64,000 nt of DNA, from positions 434,001 through 498,000 of the forward strand of contig OZ218961.1 of assembly GCA_965112735.1 (NCBI GenBank). The letters run 5' to 3'. Under the pieces are notes generated by a model. The model saw only the letters and a list, made by a program, of their open reading frames with translations, did no database searches and was not told the DNA's origin. The DNA comes from Phaeosaccion multiseriatum. Taxonomy: Eukaryota; Ochrophyta, other classes. Below are positions 10,675 to 23,288 of the stretch, one piece after another (position 1 is the first letter of the stretch; each line of letters opens with the position of its first letter). The translations under genes and the position numbers were made by a program.

Positions 10675-12199
10675 AACACACGTCCATTGCCATGCGCCAC
10701 CCACCCATCCACTGCCATCCACCCACCCATCCACTGCCATCCACCCACCTTGATGGAGAAGGCCGCCTGCACATGACCCCTTCTGCCCACCAGCCACACC
10801 TCCTCCAAGCTTCCCCCGTGCTCTTCCATAACGCGTGTGGCGTGAGAAGCCACGTCGGTGTGGGCCAGCCCCGCGGCTCCTGCTTGACGTGTTGGGGATG
10901 TTCGTAGGTTGGTTGTTCGTGCATCACATTTGGCACCAGGTGTGTGCGTGTGTGTGTGTTCAGTCGCAGGCGGTAGGGTAGGGTCGATTGGGCGGTCGGT
11001 CAATGGAAATATGTAAGGCAAGAGAGAGAGAGAGGGGGGGGGGGGAGACGGAGAGAGACGAGAGACGAGAGTGAGAGGGAGAGAGAGAAGAAAGAGGGGG
11101 GGCACACTAAGGTCTAAGATATATGCAGCAATACAATTAGAGTGATTGAATTTCAATCAAAAATCGAAACCTCCACAAACTCAAACTCAAACTCGCACTC
11201 CCACGCACGCGCTCACCCTTGGCGAGGAAGCGAGCGCAGTCCAGCGCAACGTTGCCCACTCCGATGACGACGGCCCGTTTGGTGCCATCCAACGCCTTGC
11301 CCACGGCAGAGGAGAGGTGAGTGTAGTCGGGATGAGCATTGTACCAATGCACAAACTCACGCGCTGAGAAAACTCCCTCCAATTCCTCTCCTGATGGTGT
11401 AGGGGGTGGAGAAGGGGTCGATGGTGGTGGTGGTGGGGGGGGGGGCGTGTGTGTTGTGTATATATGTGTGGGAGTGTGTGTGTGTGTGGGGGGGGGGGGG
11501 AGTGTGTGTGTGTGTGGGAGTGTGTGTGGGAGTGTGTGTGGGAGTGTGTGTGGGAGTGTGTGTGTGTGTGTGTGTGTGTGAGTGTGTGTGTATGTGTGTT
11601 ATGTGTTGTGTGTTGTGTGTGTGTGTGTGAGTGTGTGTGTGTGTGAGTGTGTGTATGTGTGTGTATGTGTGTGTGTATGTGTGTGTATGTGTGTGTGTGT
11701 GCGTGTGTGTGTTGTGTATGTGTGTGCGTGAGAGAGAGAGAGTTGGAGGTGGTGGGGGGCGTGGTGGTGTTGGTTGGTGGTGGTGAGGGGAGGGGATAGG
11801 GGTGGGAGGTATGGAGTGTGTGTGTGCGTGCGTGCGTGTGTGTTGTGTTGTGTGTGTGTGAATGTGTTGTATGTGTTAGAGTACGGATGTTCGTTACAGG
11901 ACTCGGAGGACTGCTTCTTTTCAAGTCGTACAAACGGCACAGAAAAGAGGTACACACCCCACTTCTCTCCCTCCCTCCATCCATCCATCCATCCATCCCT
12001 TTCCCCTCATCCCTCACTCACTCACTCACTCACTCACCCTTAACCTCCATGTCCTTGCAGCCGCTCGCTCCATAGGCCAGGACCACAGCGTGGTAGTTCT
12101 CCCTCAGCTCCTCCACGCTCACGTCTCGTCCCACCGTTACATTTCCCAGGTAGCGCAGGCGGGGGTCTATAGCGACCTTTGATACATATAATATATATA

Positions 12200-12231
<32 letters not shown>

Positions 12232-12522
12232 CAACATATACATATATATATATAGGATGCACATGGATACATGCATGTAGGAGGCATATGGGCAAGGGGG
12301 AGGGCAGAGCGCCACGGTCAGCAGCAGCAGCAGCAGGCCGTGACAAACTATACGCGTTGCACGTGCAGTCTCTCTCTCTCTGCATATGTTCGTGTGTGTA
12401 TGCCTCCCTCTCTCTCGCCCTCCCTCCTCCTCCTCCTCCTCCTCCTCCTCCTCCTCCTCCTCCTCTCTCCGAGTATCACCCCCCCCCCCTCCGCCCCGCC
12501 CAACTCCTTCCCGGCCCCTCTT

Positions 12523-12564
<42 letters not shown>

Positions 12565-13249
12565 CCTCTCCCTGTCTGTCTGTCTGCCTCTTCCTCCCAT
12601 TCACTCCCCCACCCCCCTTCATCCCTCCATCCACACCCCATACCTCAGAAAAGTCATTTTGGACGGCCTTCACCTCGGGATGATCGGGAGCGACTCCCGA
12701 CCGCACCAGGCCGAAAGGGGTGGGCAAGCGATCAATCACATCGACGAGTACAGAGGAGGGCAGTGGAGCCTGTACATCCACCTCCCCTGCAGCTGCCGCC
12801 TCCTCTGCTGCTGCTGCTGCTGCTGCTCCTGGTAGTACTGCTTCTCCCCCCTCCGCACCCCCCCCCTTACGATTCTTATGTACTCTGCCGCCGTGCTTTA
12901 GCTCCTTCAGCAGATACTTTGCCGTATAAAAGCCCGCCGGCCCTGACCCAACCACACACACTTGGAGAGGCGAGGTGCCGTCTACTGCTGCTTCCGCTGC
13001 TGATCCTGATGACGACGAGAACGATAGAGACGACTTTGGCGGTGTTGTCGCTGTCCACCCGGCCGAAGTGGAGCAACACAGGCTGCCTTCCCCCCTCCTC
13101 CTCCTCTTCACACCACCGAGCTGTCTATTTCTACAGCTATCTGCACTCCAAGAAAAGCCTCCTACGAGTGAGGAACCGCTGCTTCTCCTACTACTGCTGC
13201 ATATGACACCATATCGTATCCCCCGCATGGCCCGCAGAGGGAAAGCCAT
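8175..13249 (-). CDS. FDXR: Mitochondrial NADPH:adrenodoxin (ferredoxin) oxidoreductase
   Basis: Exons (minus): 12644-13249, 12038-12176, 11217-11390, 10749-10879, 9727-10137, 8917-9269, 8175-8391, in phase, 676 aa (animal enzymes are about 490). The flavoenzyme passes electrons from NADPH to a [2Fe-2S] ferredoxin for Fe-S cluster and heme/sterol chemistry. The FAD-binding motif is 'VCVVGSGPAGFYTAKYLL' (near residue 96), then 'DRLPTPFGLVRSGVAPDHPE'. The NADPH site is 'VIGVGNVALDCARFL' with 'EEVWLVGRRGHVQAAFSIKE'. The C-terminal FAD part has 'GLVLSSIGYRS', 'GVYCSGWVKRGPRGIIGTN' and 'VVDWSGHQRIDHEE…RGKVREKLTDVEEM'. The R/S-rich start MAFPLRAMRGIRYG suits a mitochondrial presequence. Extra length comes from Ala/Glu/Gly insertions, including a poly-Gly run after AVGDTAA (the dispersed motif, 9954-9974). 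Confidence 0.92.
8762..8822. repeat. (CAC)n trinucleotide repeat
   Basis: About 60 bp of CACCACCAC inside the last FDXR intron (8392-8916). Confidence 0.85.
9324..9442. repeat. (GGA)n trinucleotide repeat, about 38 units
   Basis: Nearly perfect GGA array in the FDXR intron 9270-9726. On the coding (minus) strand it is TCC-rich and lies upstream of a neighbouring CT/CA block. It produces spurious poly-Gly, poly-Arg and poly-Pro frames. Confidence 0.92.
10460..10680. repeat. CA/CG-rich microsatellite block in FDXR intron
   Basis: Compound (CA)n with CGCACG interruptions, ending in a perfect (CA) run near 10624-10672, inside the FDXR intron 10138-10748. Next to it (10690-10748) is a duplicated CCATCCACTGCCATCC word running up to the donor of exon 4. 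Confidence 0.85.
11430..11750. repeat. (GT)n / GTGTGAGT compound microsatellite in FDXR intron
   Basis: About 300 bp of GT-rich tandem sequence (for example repeated GTGTGTGTGGGAGT) in the FDXR intron 11391-12037. It makes false Cys-Val and Thr-His frames. Confidence 0.88.
12185..12256. repeat. (AT)n array
   Basis: About 70 bp of almost pure AT, just upstream (minus sense) of the acceptor of FDXR exon 2 at 12176. Potential strand-unwinding or hairpin DNA. Confidence 0.85.
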
Positions 13250-13554
13250 GGAGAAGGGAGGAAGGAAATTGAGGTCATCAAAGCCATCTGTGACCCTTTC
13301 TGGAGGAGGAAGACGTGCACCAGGCCACACACACACACACACACACACACAAACAAACACACACACGCACACACACGCTTTCTTTCGTAGTAATTCGGAG
13401 CGTATGTGTTGTGCAAGGACGATTCGATCACGCATTTGATGAGTACGTTCCCAGGCAACACCAGGCAACACAAGTGTCACAACAATTGGGCTACTGAATA
13501 AATCGCGCTGCTATCGTACATCCTTCGCCGGCAGCTTCCTCTCAGTCCTGATAG
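13250..13554. other. FDXR 5' flank
   Basis: Upstream of the FDXR start. It holds a (CA)n run (13325-13377) and no recognised coding sequence. An open frame continues upstream of the chosen ATG on the minus strand but becomes Cys-Val repeat, so the ATG at 13249 with its basic presequence was preferred. Confidence 0.45.
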
Positions 13555-15130
13555 TTGCAGGGGTGGTCATTGGCGTGCATCCACATCCGCTGCTTAAAAC
13601 TCCGCAAAGGTGTTGGCATCAACAGCGTATCCCTCTCTCCATGTAAGGTACCTTTAATACACTCTCTCGCTTATGATGATATATGGGCACGACTCTTCGT
13701 CCCACTCGCACTGCACTTCCTCCGATCGGAGCCACTTCAGCACAGCCAGGCTCTTGCCGTGTGCGACTGAAGTGGAACACACCTCCTCCTCCCAATAACA
13801 GAGGTGGCGAGCCCAGACCGCAGTTGACGGCCCTCGACTTACTCAATCTCAGTCAGGCACTTGTCGCTGCCCAGGCCTTCAAAAGGCACGTGCCTTGACT
13901 AAAGCCCCTGACCAGCCGCAGAGCGCAAGGTGTCTCGTGCACATGCCACAGAGACGATGGTGAGGGCACGTCCCTCTCCTGCAATGCTGTTGGACCGGGT
14001 GTCATGACCCCTCTAAAGCTCCTCGAAGCGAGCCAGCCAGCGTCTCCTGACCAGCGCTCACTGGCAGTGGTTCCACAACATACAGTGAGGCCAAAAGCAC
14101 GGTCGCACTCGGCACCATCTATCCCCCCCCCCTCTCTCTCGCACACACATACACACACATGCACAGAGGGGGAGAGAGAGAGCGAGAGCGAGAGCTGAGT
14201 ATCTCCAAGTCCTGGCAGTCGCAGGGGTGTCCATTGGCGTGCACCCACTGCTTCATCTCCTCAAAGGTTTTGGCGTCGACGTCCCATTCCTCGTCTTGTA
14301 GTTCCTCATCCATGATGACTTGTGGGCACGACCTTCCATTCCAACCACACTGGCACTTCTTCCGATCTGAGCCACTTGAACACAGCAAGGCTCTTACCCC
14401 GCTCCACTGCATACATACAAGCCGGAGAGTCCCAATCACAAAGGTGGCGAGCATTGGCGTGAAGGAACTTCAGTACCTCGAGACAGTCACCACCAGCCTG
14501 TGCCACATGCCAGCTTCCTGCTCTCCCAGGACAGCTCTCGTGGGACGATGCTCGAGAAGCCATTTCACGACGGGGACATACCGGCCCTCACATGCACTGG
14601 TCCAACAGTCGACTTCAAATTGGATGAGAAGAATCTCTCAAGAAATATGGCACTCATGCTCTCGTACCATGGGCATTTCTCCTTGTCGGGAAGGTCCTCC
14701 GAGCGCAGCCACTGGAGCACTCTCACGCTATGCCTGTCGTTGAGCACTGCTGTAGAGCACGCCTATTAATTCCAAGGACAGCCCTTGCCATGGAGGGCCT
14801 TGCACAACTCGACATCTCCGTGCCAGCCCGCGGCGGCCGTGAAGAGTACCCAACTGAGTTGGAGCCCCTGCCGACTTGTCGCCCAGTTCACGCACTCCAC
14901 AGAGCTGACCACATGCGGCAAGGCAGTCTTGACTGCCCGGGTACAGAGGGTATAGCTGGCCTTGCCTTGCACCGCCTACTCACACCAGCCACGAGCAGTA
15001 CGGCCCCTTCTCGGAAGAGGATGTGGAGGAGCTCGAGGTTGGTCAAGGTCTCACAGGCTTCAATCCTGCGCGTGAAGCCGAATTGCCTGCTGCTGTTGCC
15101 GCTGATACTGGAGAGTTCACCCGCTTTGTA
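13555..15130 (-). pseudogene. Decayed ankyrin-repeat gene (LEVLKWLRSEG type)
   Basis: Read on the minus strand, fragments in changing frames resemble ankyrin repeats of the F-box/ankyrin families expanded in stramenopiles. From 5' to 3': 'ELLHILFREGAVLLVAGVSR', 'WHGDVELCKALHGKGCPWN', 'NDRHSVRVLQWLRSEDLP', 'GDCLEVLKFLHANARH', 'SLAVFKWLRSEEVP', 'MKQWVHANGHPCDCQD'. Right after GCPWN (about 14768) two stops in a row, TAA TAG, interrupt the frame, and other joins are frameshifted. Two segments about 650 bp apart (near 13560 and 14218, 13730 and 14380) are diverged copies of one another. A functional spliced gene cannot be excluded, but no model keeps the repeats open. Confidence 0.65.
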
Positions 15131-15833
15131 CGGTAAGCCTAGCCTGGTTACATCTCTCGATCTCTGAGAGGAGGAAGATATTGATATTCACTTCTCTCTC
15201 GTATTTTGGATAAGGTTACGTAAGCAAGCCTTACCCACGAGAGAGTGAAGGCTTGTTTGAATTAAGAGAGCAGACAATAGAGGAGAGACTTGTTTGTAGA
15301 GGGAGAGTCCACAAGAGTAAAGGGCACTCGTTTTTGGCTACAGGCGCAGGCTTGCGGCCGGGTTGTTTGCTTGCCCTCCTCCATGAAAGGGTTTTTTTTT
15401 TCCCTTTGGAGACAAACCGTGTGTCTATGTATTGCAATCACACTCGCTGCTGAGGTGATCCCTCTGTGATCCCGGCCTCTTTCTTCCCTTCTGTGGGCCT
15501 GTAGTGGCAGCGTGGCGCCCTGTTCGTTGTTTGGGGGAAGTTCTTGAGAGCAACGGGCCGTGCCTCACCGCCTTTTCCTCCGACACGGGGGCACGGGGGC
15601 ACGCCTCGGAACGAGGGAGGGTGGGGAGTACCGCGCCGTCTCGGCGAAGGAAACACACCCGCAGGAGGCTGGGTGCTATATCCATGTCCGCCGTAGCAGC
15701 AGCGGCTTCCCTCGCTGTGGAGAGAGGCTTTTTGGAGTTTGGCGCTTTGGTCGTTGCTGAGGCTTGGTAAAAGGGAGGCGAAGACGGGGGCGGCCGCCTG
15801 CTAGCAGCTGCAGCAGCTGCTGCTGCTATCACT
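15131..15833. other. Intergenic / 5' region, no gene supported
   Basis: Lies between the ankyrin remnant (minus) and the ATG of the large plus-strand gene. Open frames of 60-180 codons occur on both strands but show no family similarity and little splice support. A poly-T run is at about 15391-15401. Confidence 0.4.
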
Positions 15834-17169
15834 ATGATACGGCAAGTGCCAGGGAACAAGCGGAAGGGGGGGCACCGCCGGTCCAGGTCCGACCCTGCGC
15901 CTTGTGTGCCGCTCATGTCCCCGTCATGGACAGCCGGAGGCAGCGGCTTGGGCACTGCTGCTGCTGCTGCCGCTGCTGCCGGGGAATCCCCGGTGGGGGG
16001 GCGAGGGGACGGCCCTTTGCATGAGCAGGAGCAGCAGGGAAGCTCCGAGGGAAGTATTTCGAGGGGGCTGAGGTGAGTGGAATTGGTTCGAACATGTCTC
16101 GTCTGTATACAGGCCTTCTTCCCTTTGAGATTCCCCGTAAAGCTGCTTGCTCCATCTGTCTCTCTCTCGCTCTCCCCGTCCCTCTCAATCCTCTCACCCC
16201 CTCACATTCCCTCCATCACTCTCTCTGTCTGTCCATCTACATCTACTCATCTCTCTCTCTCTCCCCCCTCTCCCTCGCTGCGCACATTCCATCTCCGTGT
16301 CCAACTCTACCACAGGCGCTGGAATGACCAACACACAAGCCCAAACGGCAGCAGTGCCGAAGATGGCAGCAGAGGAGCGTCCAACACTCCAGATCGCATC
16401 TATGGTGGCGTGGGAGGGAAGGAGCAGCACGAAAACTCGCTCTCAATGTCAAATTTGCCCTATGACGGAAGCAGTGACAGCGGCGGCAGCAGCAGCAGTG
16501 GTAAGGTACGCAAGGAGCGGAATAGGAGCGTACCCCTCGCCGCTCAGACGCGCCGTTCAGCAGTGGCGGGGACTCAATCACCCGGCAGAGGACAAGGATC
16601 AGTAGCAGCAGCATCAGGAGGAGCACGAGCACGAGCAGGAGGAGGAGGAGGAGGGGGGGGGGGGGCGGCATTCCTCGCGCCACTCCACACCGCCGACTTC
16701 TCTCCCTCGGCTCTGCGGAGACGATGCTTCAGCGTTCCTCCTTCATCTTCAGCCCGGAGGGTGACCACACGGAGGAAGAACCGATAGCGGCAGTGATGGC
16801 GGCGGCAGTGGAGGCAAGGCATGGGTCAGGTGCTGCTGGGGGAGGAGGAGGAGGAGGAGGAGGAGGAGGAGGAGGAGGAGGAGGAGGAGGAGGAGGAGGA
16901 GGAGGAGGAGTGGGGGGGGGGGAGGAACGTGCCCGACCAGGCGAGCGGGATGGTGACGCTCCTGAATGGGCGGTGCCTCTTGCTCCTTCTCACCATCACT
17001 CTGGTGAAGCTACTTCGGACACTGTAGCCGAGACTGGTGCCAGCTCCGAGTCGATGAGACGGCGTGGGCAGCACCACCAGCAGCAGCAGCAGCAGGAGGA
17101 GGAGGAGGAGGAGCACCAGCAGGCGGGCTTCCGAATCGAGGAGAAGCGGGCGGAAGGCTCGCTGGAGAG

Positions 17170-17202
<33 letters not shown>

Positions 17203-20200
17203 GCACCGGGTGGAAATGGAGGATGCGGACGCTGAGCTCGTCACAGATGTCGACAGTATGAATCTCGGGTACTCCGCCCAAAGAAGCATCACGGGGCGTG
17301 AGGGAGAGGGGGGAGTAAGAGAGACATCATCCTCTGTGGTGCAGAGTAAGGTATCGGCGGTGGCGGAAGAGGGAGAGGGGGACGAGGACGGGGAGATGGA
17401 GGAGGAGGGAGAAGACACGTCTTCTATACACGGCAACAAGGCCTCCTCTGAGGCGACGGAACGGATGGGAGGGATGGCAGTGGATGGAGGTGGCAGCAGT
17501 AGTAGCAGAGGCGACGCGCACGGACAAGAGCCGAGCGAGACGGGGGTGGAGGACGTAGAGACGAGATTGGGATCTTTCTGCCTGCCCGACCACAGTGAGT
17601 ACGAGGCCTTTGACGAGGAGGAGGAGGAGGAGGAGCAAGAAGAGAAGAAGATGGAGCTGGAGATGCATCAGCCATCTGTGTCTCCTGCGACTGTATCGCC
17701 AACTGCTGGTGGTGGTGGTGGAGTGGGGGTTGAGGAGAGTTATCGTCGTGGAAGTCCGCGCCTCACCAGGTATAGAGAGGACTCAGTGTTCGAGGAAGGT
17801 TGGGCAGATCTGGACATGCAGCTGCAAAGGAAGGCAGTGGATGACAGCTCTCTCCTCTTCCGGGACGGTATGGGGGGGGCACGGTACTGTCTAGAACAGG
17901 GCCAAGGAGAAGGACAGGGGCAGGGGAAGGGACAGGACGCCCGCACACTTCTGCTGCACCGGTACCAGAGCCAAGACCGAAACCTCGGCAGTCTCGCTCC
18001 TCCCAATGAAGGGCACAGCAGAGGAGGAGGAGCAGAAGGAGAGGGAGACGGAGGAGGGGGAGAAGGTGGTGGTGGTGGTGGAGGAGGAGGAGGAGGAGGA
18101 AGGAGGAGGCGAAGAACGAGGAGGACAACGGGTACCAACAGCAGGGAGGAGGAGGAGGGGTCCGGAGTAGGGCAGAAGCAGGGGCCCTCGGAGGCCGAGG
18201 AGGAGGAGGAGGAGGAGAAGCTCTTTTCGGCGGTTTCGGTCGCTTCTTCACCGAACGATTCCGGTTCGGATTCCAACTACTCCGGCTCTGGGAAGGGGGG
18301 CAGAGGAGGGAGAAAGGTAGGGGGGTGCCACCCCCCAATTCTGTTGTCCCTGGCAGATGTCACCGCCGTGGGGTTGGAAAAGGTGTGTGACGTGAGTGGT
18401 GAGGGTGCGTGGTGCGTGGGTGTGTGTGAGTGTGTGCGTGCGTGCGTGCGTTTCTCGAGAGGGCTTAGCTTTGCGGCTTCTCCACCACCCCTCTCGTACT
18501 CCACGGCCCCGCGATCAATACTCACTTTTTCCATTTTCCTTGTCACACATGTAACATCACGAAGAGAAGCGGCAAACCTATGCTTGACCTGCCTTTCTCT
18601 TTCCCCCCTCTCCCCCCACCGCCAATTGCCCTTTCTCTGTTCTCCTTCTGCTGCTGTATCACCAACTTCTGCTGCTGCCGGACATGCGCAGCTGTTGCAA
18701 GCGGGGGGAGACACCAAAATGTCCTTTGATCCCGAGCAGCAACGCTGGACAGGGGGAGCTGCTGACCGCGTGGACATGTCGGGATTTGAGCAGGTGAGAT
18801 GAGCAAGTCTCGATGTCGACATTGTGAATGGAGCATCTCGATGTCGACATTGTGAATGGAGCATCTCGATGGCGACATTGTGAATGGAGCATCTCGATGG
18901 CGACATTGTGAATGGAGCATCTCGATGTCGACATTGTGAATGGAGCATCTCGATGTCGAACATTGTGGGGAGTGGGGAGTGGGAATGGGGGTGCCTGGGG
19001 CGGGTGGAAGGGCACTTTATTTATTTATTTGAATTCCCCTCCCTCAAATTGAATGTGAGTGGCATTGATTTTTTTGTCTGTCCCATTCCCCAATGTATGG
19101 ATGCGTGGCACTGATTTTTTTGTCTTTCCCCTCCCTCATGTATATAATGTGTGGCACTGATTTATTTGTCTTTCCCCTCCCTCCATATATATATACGTGT
19201 GTGTGTTTGCCTCCCTCGATCCGAGCAGGGTAACTCTTCGCGTTCAGAGAGCTCTGCGTGCTCTGTGATACGGTGCGACTCTGTCGGTAGCCCAGAGGAG
19301 GGAGGAGGGGCAGAGACAGGGCCTGTGATGGAATTACATGGGTCAGGGGAAGCGGCGACAGTGGGCGGAGGAGGACAAGAAGAAGGAGAAGGAGAAGGAG
19401 GAGACGGGGCAAGAGGAGGGGGGCGAAAAGAGCAGCCACGAGGGCGAGGAATGAGCAAACGGTTCTCAGCTCCGTCCTTGTCAGAGGCGGCCAAGCGCTC
19501 TGTTGACCTCCACATGTCATCTAACGGAGCAGCAGAAGCAGCAGCAGCAGCAGCAGGAGGAGGAGGAGGAGAGGATGCGCCTTCCCTAAGTGAATGGCCG
19601 CAGCAAGACCAACCGCCTCTTCTAAAAAGGCACAGCTCGGAAGCCAACATCAGCAAGTACGGGCCTTTGTCGGGATGCGGGGGCGGACAGAGTGAGACCG
19701 ATTGGAGCGACTCATTGGAGGGCGTGCTCGATATCCACAAGGTGCGATAAGTCATGTTCCCTCCTCCTCCTCCTCCTCCTCCTCCTCCTCCTCCTCCTCC
19801 TCCTCCTCCTGTGCCTCTTATCTGGTCCCATATGCCTCCACTCTCGCTCCGTTTGTCTCTCATCTCGAGAATGCCGCTGCTGCCCTCTCTGTGGGGCGTA
19901 AATGCGCTTTTTATCCTTCTCTTATGCCCCGTATGCCTCTACCCTCCCTCCCTCGCCCACCTACCCTCTTACCTCGTATCCTCCCTCCCTCCCTCCCTCT
20001 CCCTCCCTCCCTCCCTCCCTCCTTCCCTCCCCCTCTCCCTCCCTCCTTCCCTCCCCCTCTCCCTCCCTCCTCCCCTCCCCCTGTCTTCCCCTCTCCCTGC
20101 CTTCCCCTCTCCCTCCCTCCTTCCCTCCCCGTCTCCCTCCCTCCTTCCCCCTCCCCCTGCCTTCCCCCCTCTCCCTGCCTTCCCCCCTCCCTCCCTCCCC

Positions 20201-23200
20201 CTCTCCCTCCCTCCTTCCCCCTCTCCCTGCCTTCCTCCCTCCCTCCCTCCTTCCCTCCCTCCCTCCCTCCCTCCCTCCCTCCTTCCCTCCCTCCCTCCCG
20301 TCCTCCCTCCCTTCCTCCCTCCCTTCCTCCCTCCCTCCCTCCAACAAAGGTGCTGAGTGGTCAATTCGTGGTGGAGGAAGTACTTCTCGAAACAGGCTGT
20401 ACAGAGGCGCTCAAAGCGCACACCCGCAAGAGGAGTGGGGGCAGGGGCTCCGACGGCGGTCAACAGAGGGGCCCCCTGCACATCCGTCTGGAGGACATGC
20501 AAAGCAGCCACAGTCAGCTGCACAAGCTCTCAAGCCTCGCCCCGCGGTCGTTCTCCCCTTCGGTGTGTGTGTGTGTGTGTGCGTGCGTGTGCGTGTGTCA
20601 TAAAGAGGGAAAGAGGTTGCGCATGTATGTGAATGTGTTTACCTCTCTGTGTGTATTGCCTTCGTCCTTCTCCTTCCTTCCTCCTTCCTTGCTTGCGACC
20701 TGCGCTCCTTTCTCACGTCCTTTCCTTTCATTCGCCACCTCCACCCTCCCCCTTCATGCCCGTCCTTCTCTCGTTTCTCGTTTCCCTTCACAGGCTAATA
20801 GAGTGCTACGGCGGATGAGTAGCAGCAGCAGCGGCACCATTACCGCACCCCAAACTGATCAGGGAGGGGCAGCAGGGGCTGCAGCGAAGGGCAGGGAGGC
20901 GCCCCTGACATCAGAAGCATTGGCATCCCACAGCGATCACGCAGCAGCAGGGGCAGCAGTAGCGGGAGGAGAGGGGTTAGGCTTTCCGAGTCGAGAAGGA
21001 GGAGATGCTGCGGCTGCTGCTTCAGTTACGAGGCACAGCCCAGGGGGCGCAGCAGCAGGAGAAGCGCTGTCTGCCCAGGGAGCAGCCCATCTTGGTCCTC
21101 CTCAAGGGACATGTGCAGACAGAAACTTGATATCACCGCAGCTCAGTGGGGACAGTCTATCCGCCGGTAGAGGAGGAGGAGGAGCAGAGCTTGGGTCAGG
21201 GCTTGTCAACTTTGGACCGGGGGTGGGGGCTGCAATAGGGGCCAAGCTCAACACTTCTCTGGGGAGTGGAAGCCTGAGGGGCTTGCGCCGGGCCTCGTCC
21301 ACGCCAAGCAGTCCCAAGGGGGACAGCGCAGCCGCAGAGGGGGTGGTATATGGGGAGGGAGACTCCTCAGGCGGTGGCGTGGCGGGGGGCAGCAAGTCGG
21401 CGTGGTGGTTCAACAAGGAGAGCATGAGGTGGGAGGGCTTCGCAGACCCGGATATGTCGGCTTTTGACGAGACGGACAGTTCCTCCTTGGCCAGCAGCAG
21501 TCATCTGGGCAGCAGCAGGAGGAGGAGTGACGTGGGTGAGGGGGGTGAGGGCGACCAAGGAGGAAGCAGGACGGGGATTGGGAGCTTGAGTGAGGTTGCA
21601 GAGAGCTGCTCAAAAGACTTTGGTGCGGCGGAGAATGGAGGAGGAAGAGGAGGAGGAGAGAAGGAGGGGAGGGCACTGTACAAAGATGAAGGCGGGGTGG
21701 ATGCTTCGGCGGAGAGATTCGTCGGCCAAGACCCATTGGACGATACTAACTTGTGGCATAGAGATTCAGAGGTACCGGAGGACGGCTTCGGACCAGCAGG
21801 AGGAGGAGGAGGAGGAGGTGGTGGTGGTGGTGGTGGTGACGAAGGAGGGAATGAGCTGAATGCATCAGAGAAGGCGTTCTTTGGCGCCCAGAAGAGCCCA
21901 GCAAGGGCGTCTGCATTGTCTGCGGGACTAGGGCAGATGGAGGGGGGGGCGTGGGCACTGTCGACGCTGACGGCCACCAAGAAGGCGTTGGAGCTGACCA
22001 AGCTGAAGAGTCTTGTGGCTCCGCAACCCACTCGAGCAGCAGAAGAATTGAAATCTGCGGGGGAGGTGGAGGAGGGTGCAGGAGGGGCGGTGAAAGGTGA
22101 TCAGCAGCAGTTGGTGGTACAGCAGCATGGCATGAGTCAAGGTCAGCTCGATGAGGAGGGGGGCGAGGGGGACGACGACTGGGGCAGTGATTTTGACGGG
22201 GATTTAGAATGGACGGGCATGCGCGAGGAGAGGACGGAGGGGGGCGAGGGCACAGGGGCGGGTACTGGTACTGGTGCTCCAGAGAGTGGGTCTCTAGACC
22301 TCCTGCACCCCAACCACAGTCAGGAGCAGCTGCAGGAGCACCTGCTGAGTGCACTACCCGGAGGAGGTGGTGAGGAGAATGCAGATGGCGATATCGACGA
22401 CGCTGGATTCGAGTCTACTGCTGGGAATGGAGGCGAAGGAGCGAGCTTGGCAGCTGGCGCTACCTCGGGTATGAGGAGCGGCGGAGGGGGCGTAGGATGG
22501 TTTCCGAGTCGAGGAGGAGGAGGAGGAGGTGGAGGAGGAGGAGGAGGTGGGGGTGTGGGTGGAATCGAAGCTGCACGCTCTCCTTCCAGCACGCACTCGC
22601 CCTTGCTGTCCCCTGCCAAGCAACGGCAGGCAAGATCTCAGGCGAGGGGGCTCAGTCCAGGGGCGGGAAGTGGCCACGGCAACAGCAATAGTAGCGGCAG
22701 CGGCTTGCTGCAGCAGTTGGGTGTACAGCAGGCAGGCCCTGGTACCTCCTGGCGCCAATCCCCCCCTCCTCCGCTCTCATCCACTCGCTCCGCCTCCGCG
22801 CCGGGGGGTGGGCGGCGTTCCTCTCACGGAGGGCATGACTTTCACCTCTCTCCCTCGACGATTCGCTTCTTTCTCAAGTGTGAAGGAGATCACAACGAGG
22901 CGATTCGAACCTTCCTGGGGCCCAGGGACTACCAGCGAATGAGGCGCGAGGGGGCGGCGAGCTTACGAGCCAAGGTGAGAGCGGAATTGGGGCCTCCGCG
23001 GGGCTGGAGTGGGCATGAATGGGTTTGAGCGTGCAGTGGGTCCCATGGGAGAGAGGCCTCTGATCATCCCTGGAGGAATGTTGGCGCCTTTCCCCCGTGA
23101 TTTCACACGCACACACATCAGTCCTCCTTCCACGGCCTACAACACCGCAGAAAAAAAGAGTACTCCTCTCTGAACTCTGCCCTTCCTCGACTTCGTAGTT

Positions 23201-23257
23201 TGACACCAAACCCTACCTACCCCCCCCCCCCCCCCATCCAACTCTCCTCACTCTTTA

Positions 23258-23288
<31 letters not shown>

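Noticed and set aside
12476-12643. Continuation of the FDXR first frame past 12644
   Set aside because: The donor GTATGG at 12643 gives a phase-perfect join to the next conserved exon; the continuation is (GA)n.
23261-23287. ACGC tandem run as a telomere- or CRISPR-like repeat
   Set aside because: Simple tetranucleotide microsatellite with no spacers; no CRISPR array or telomeric repeat is present in the window.
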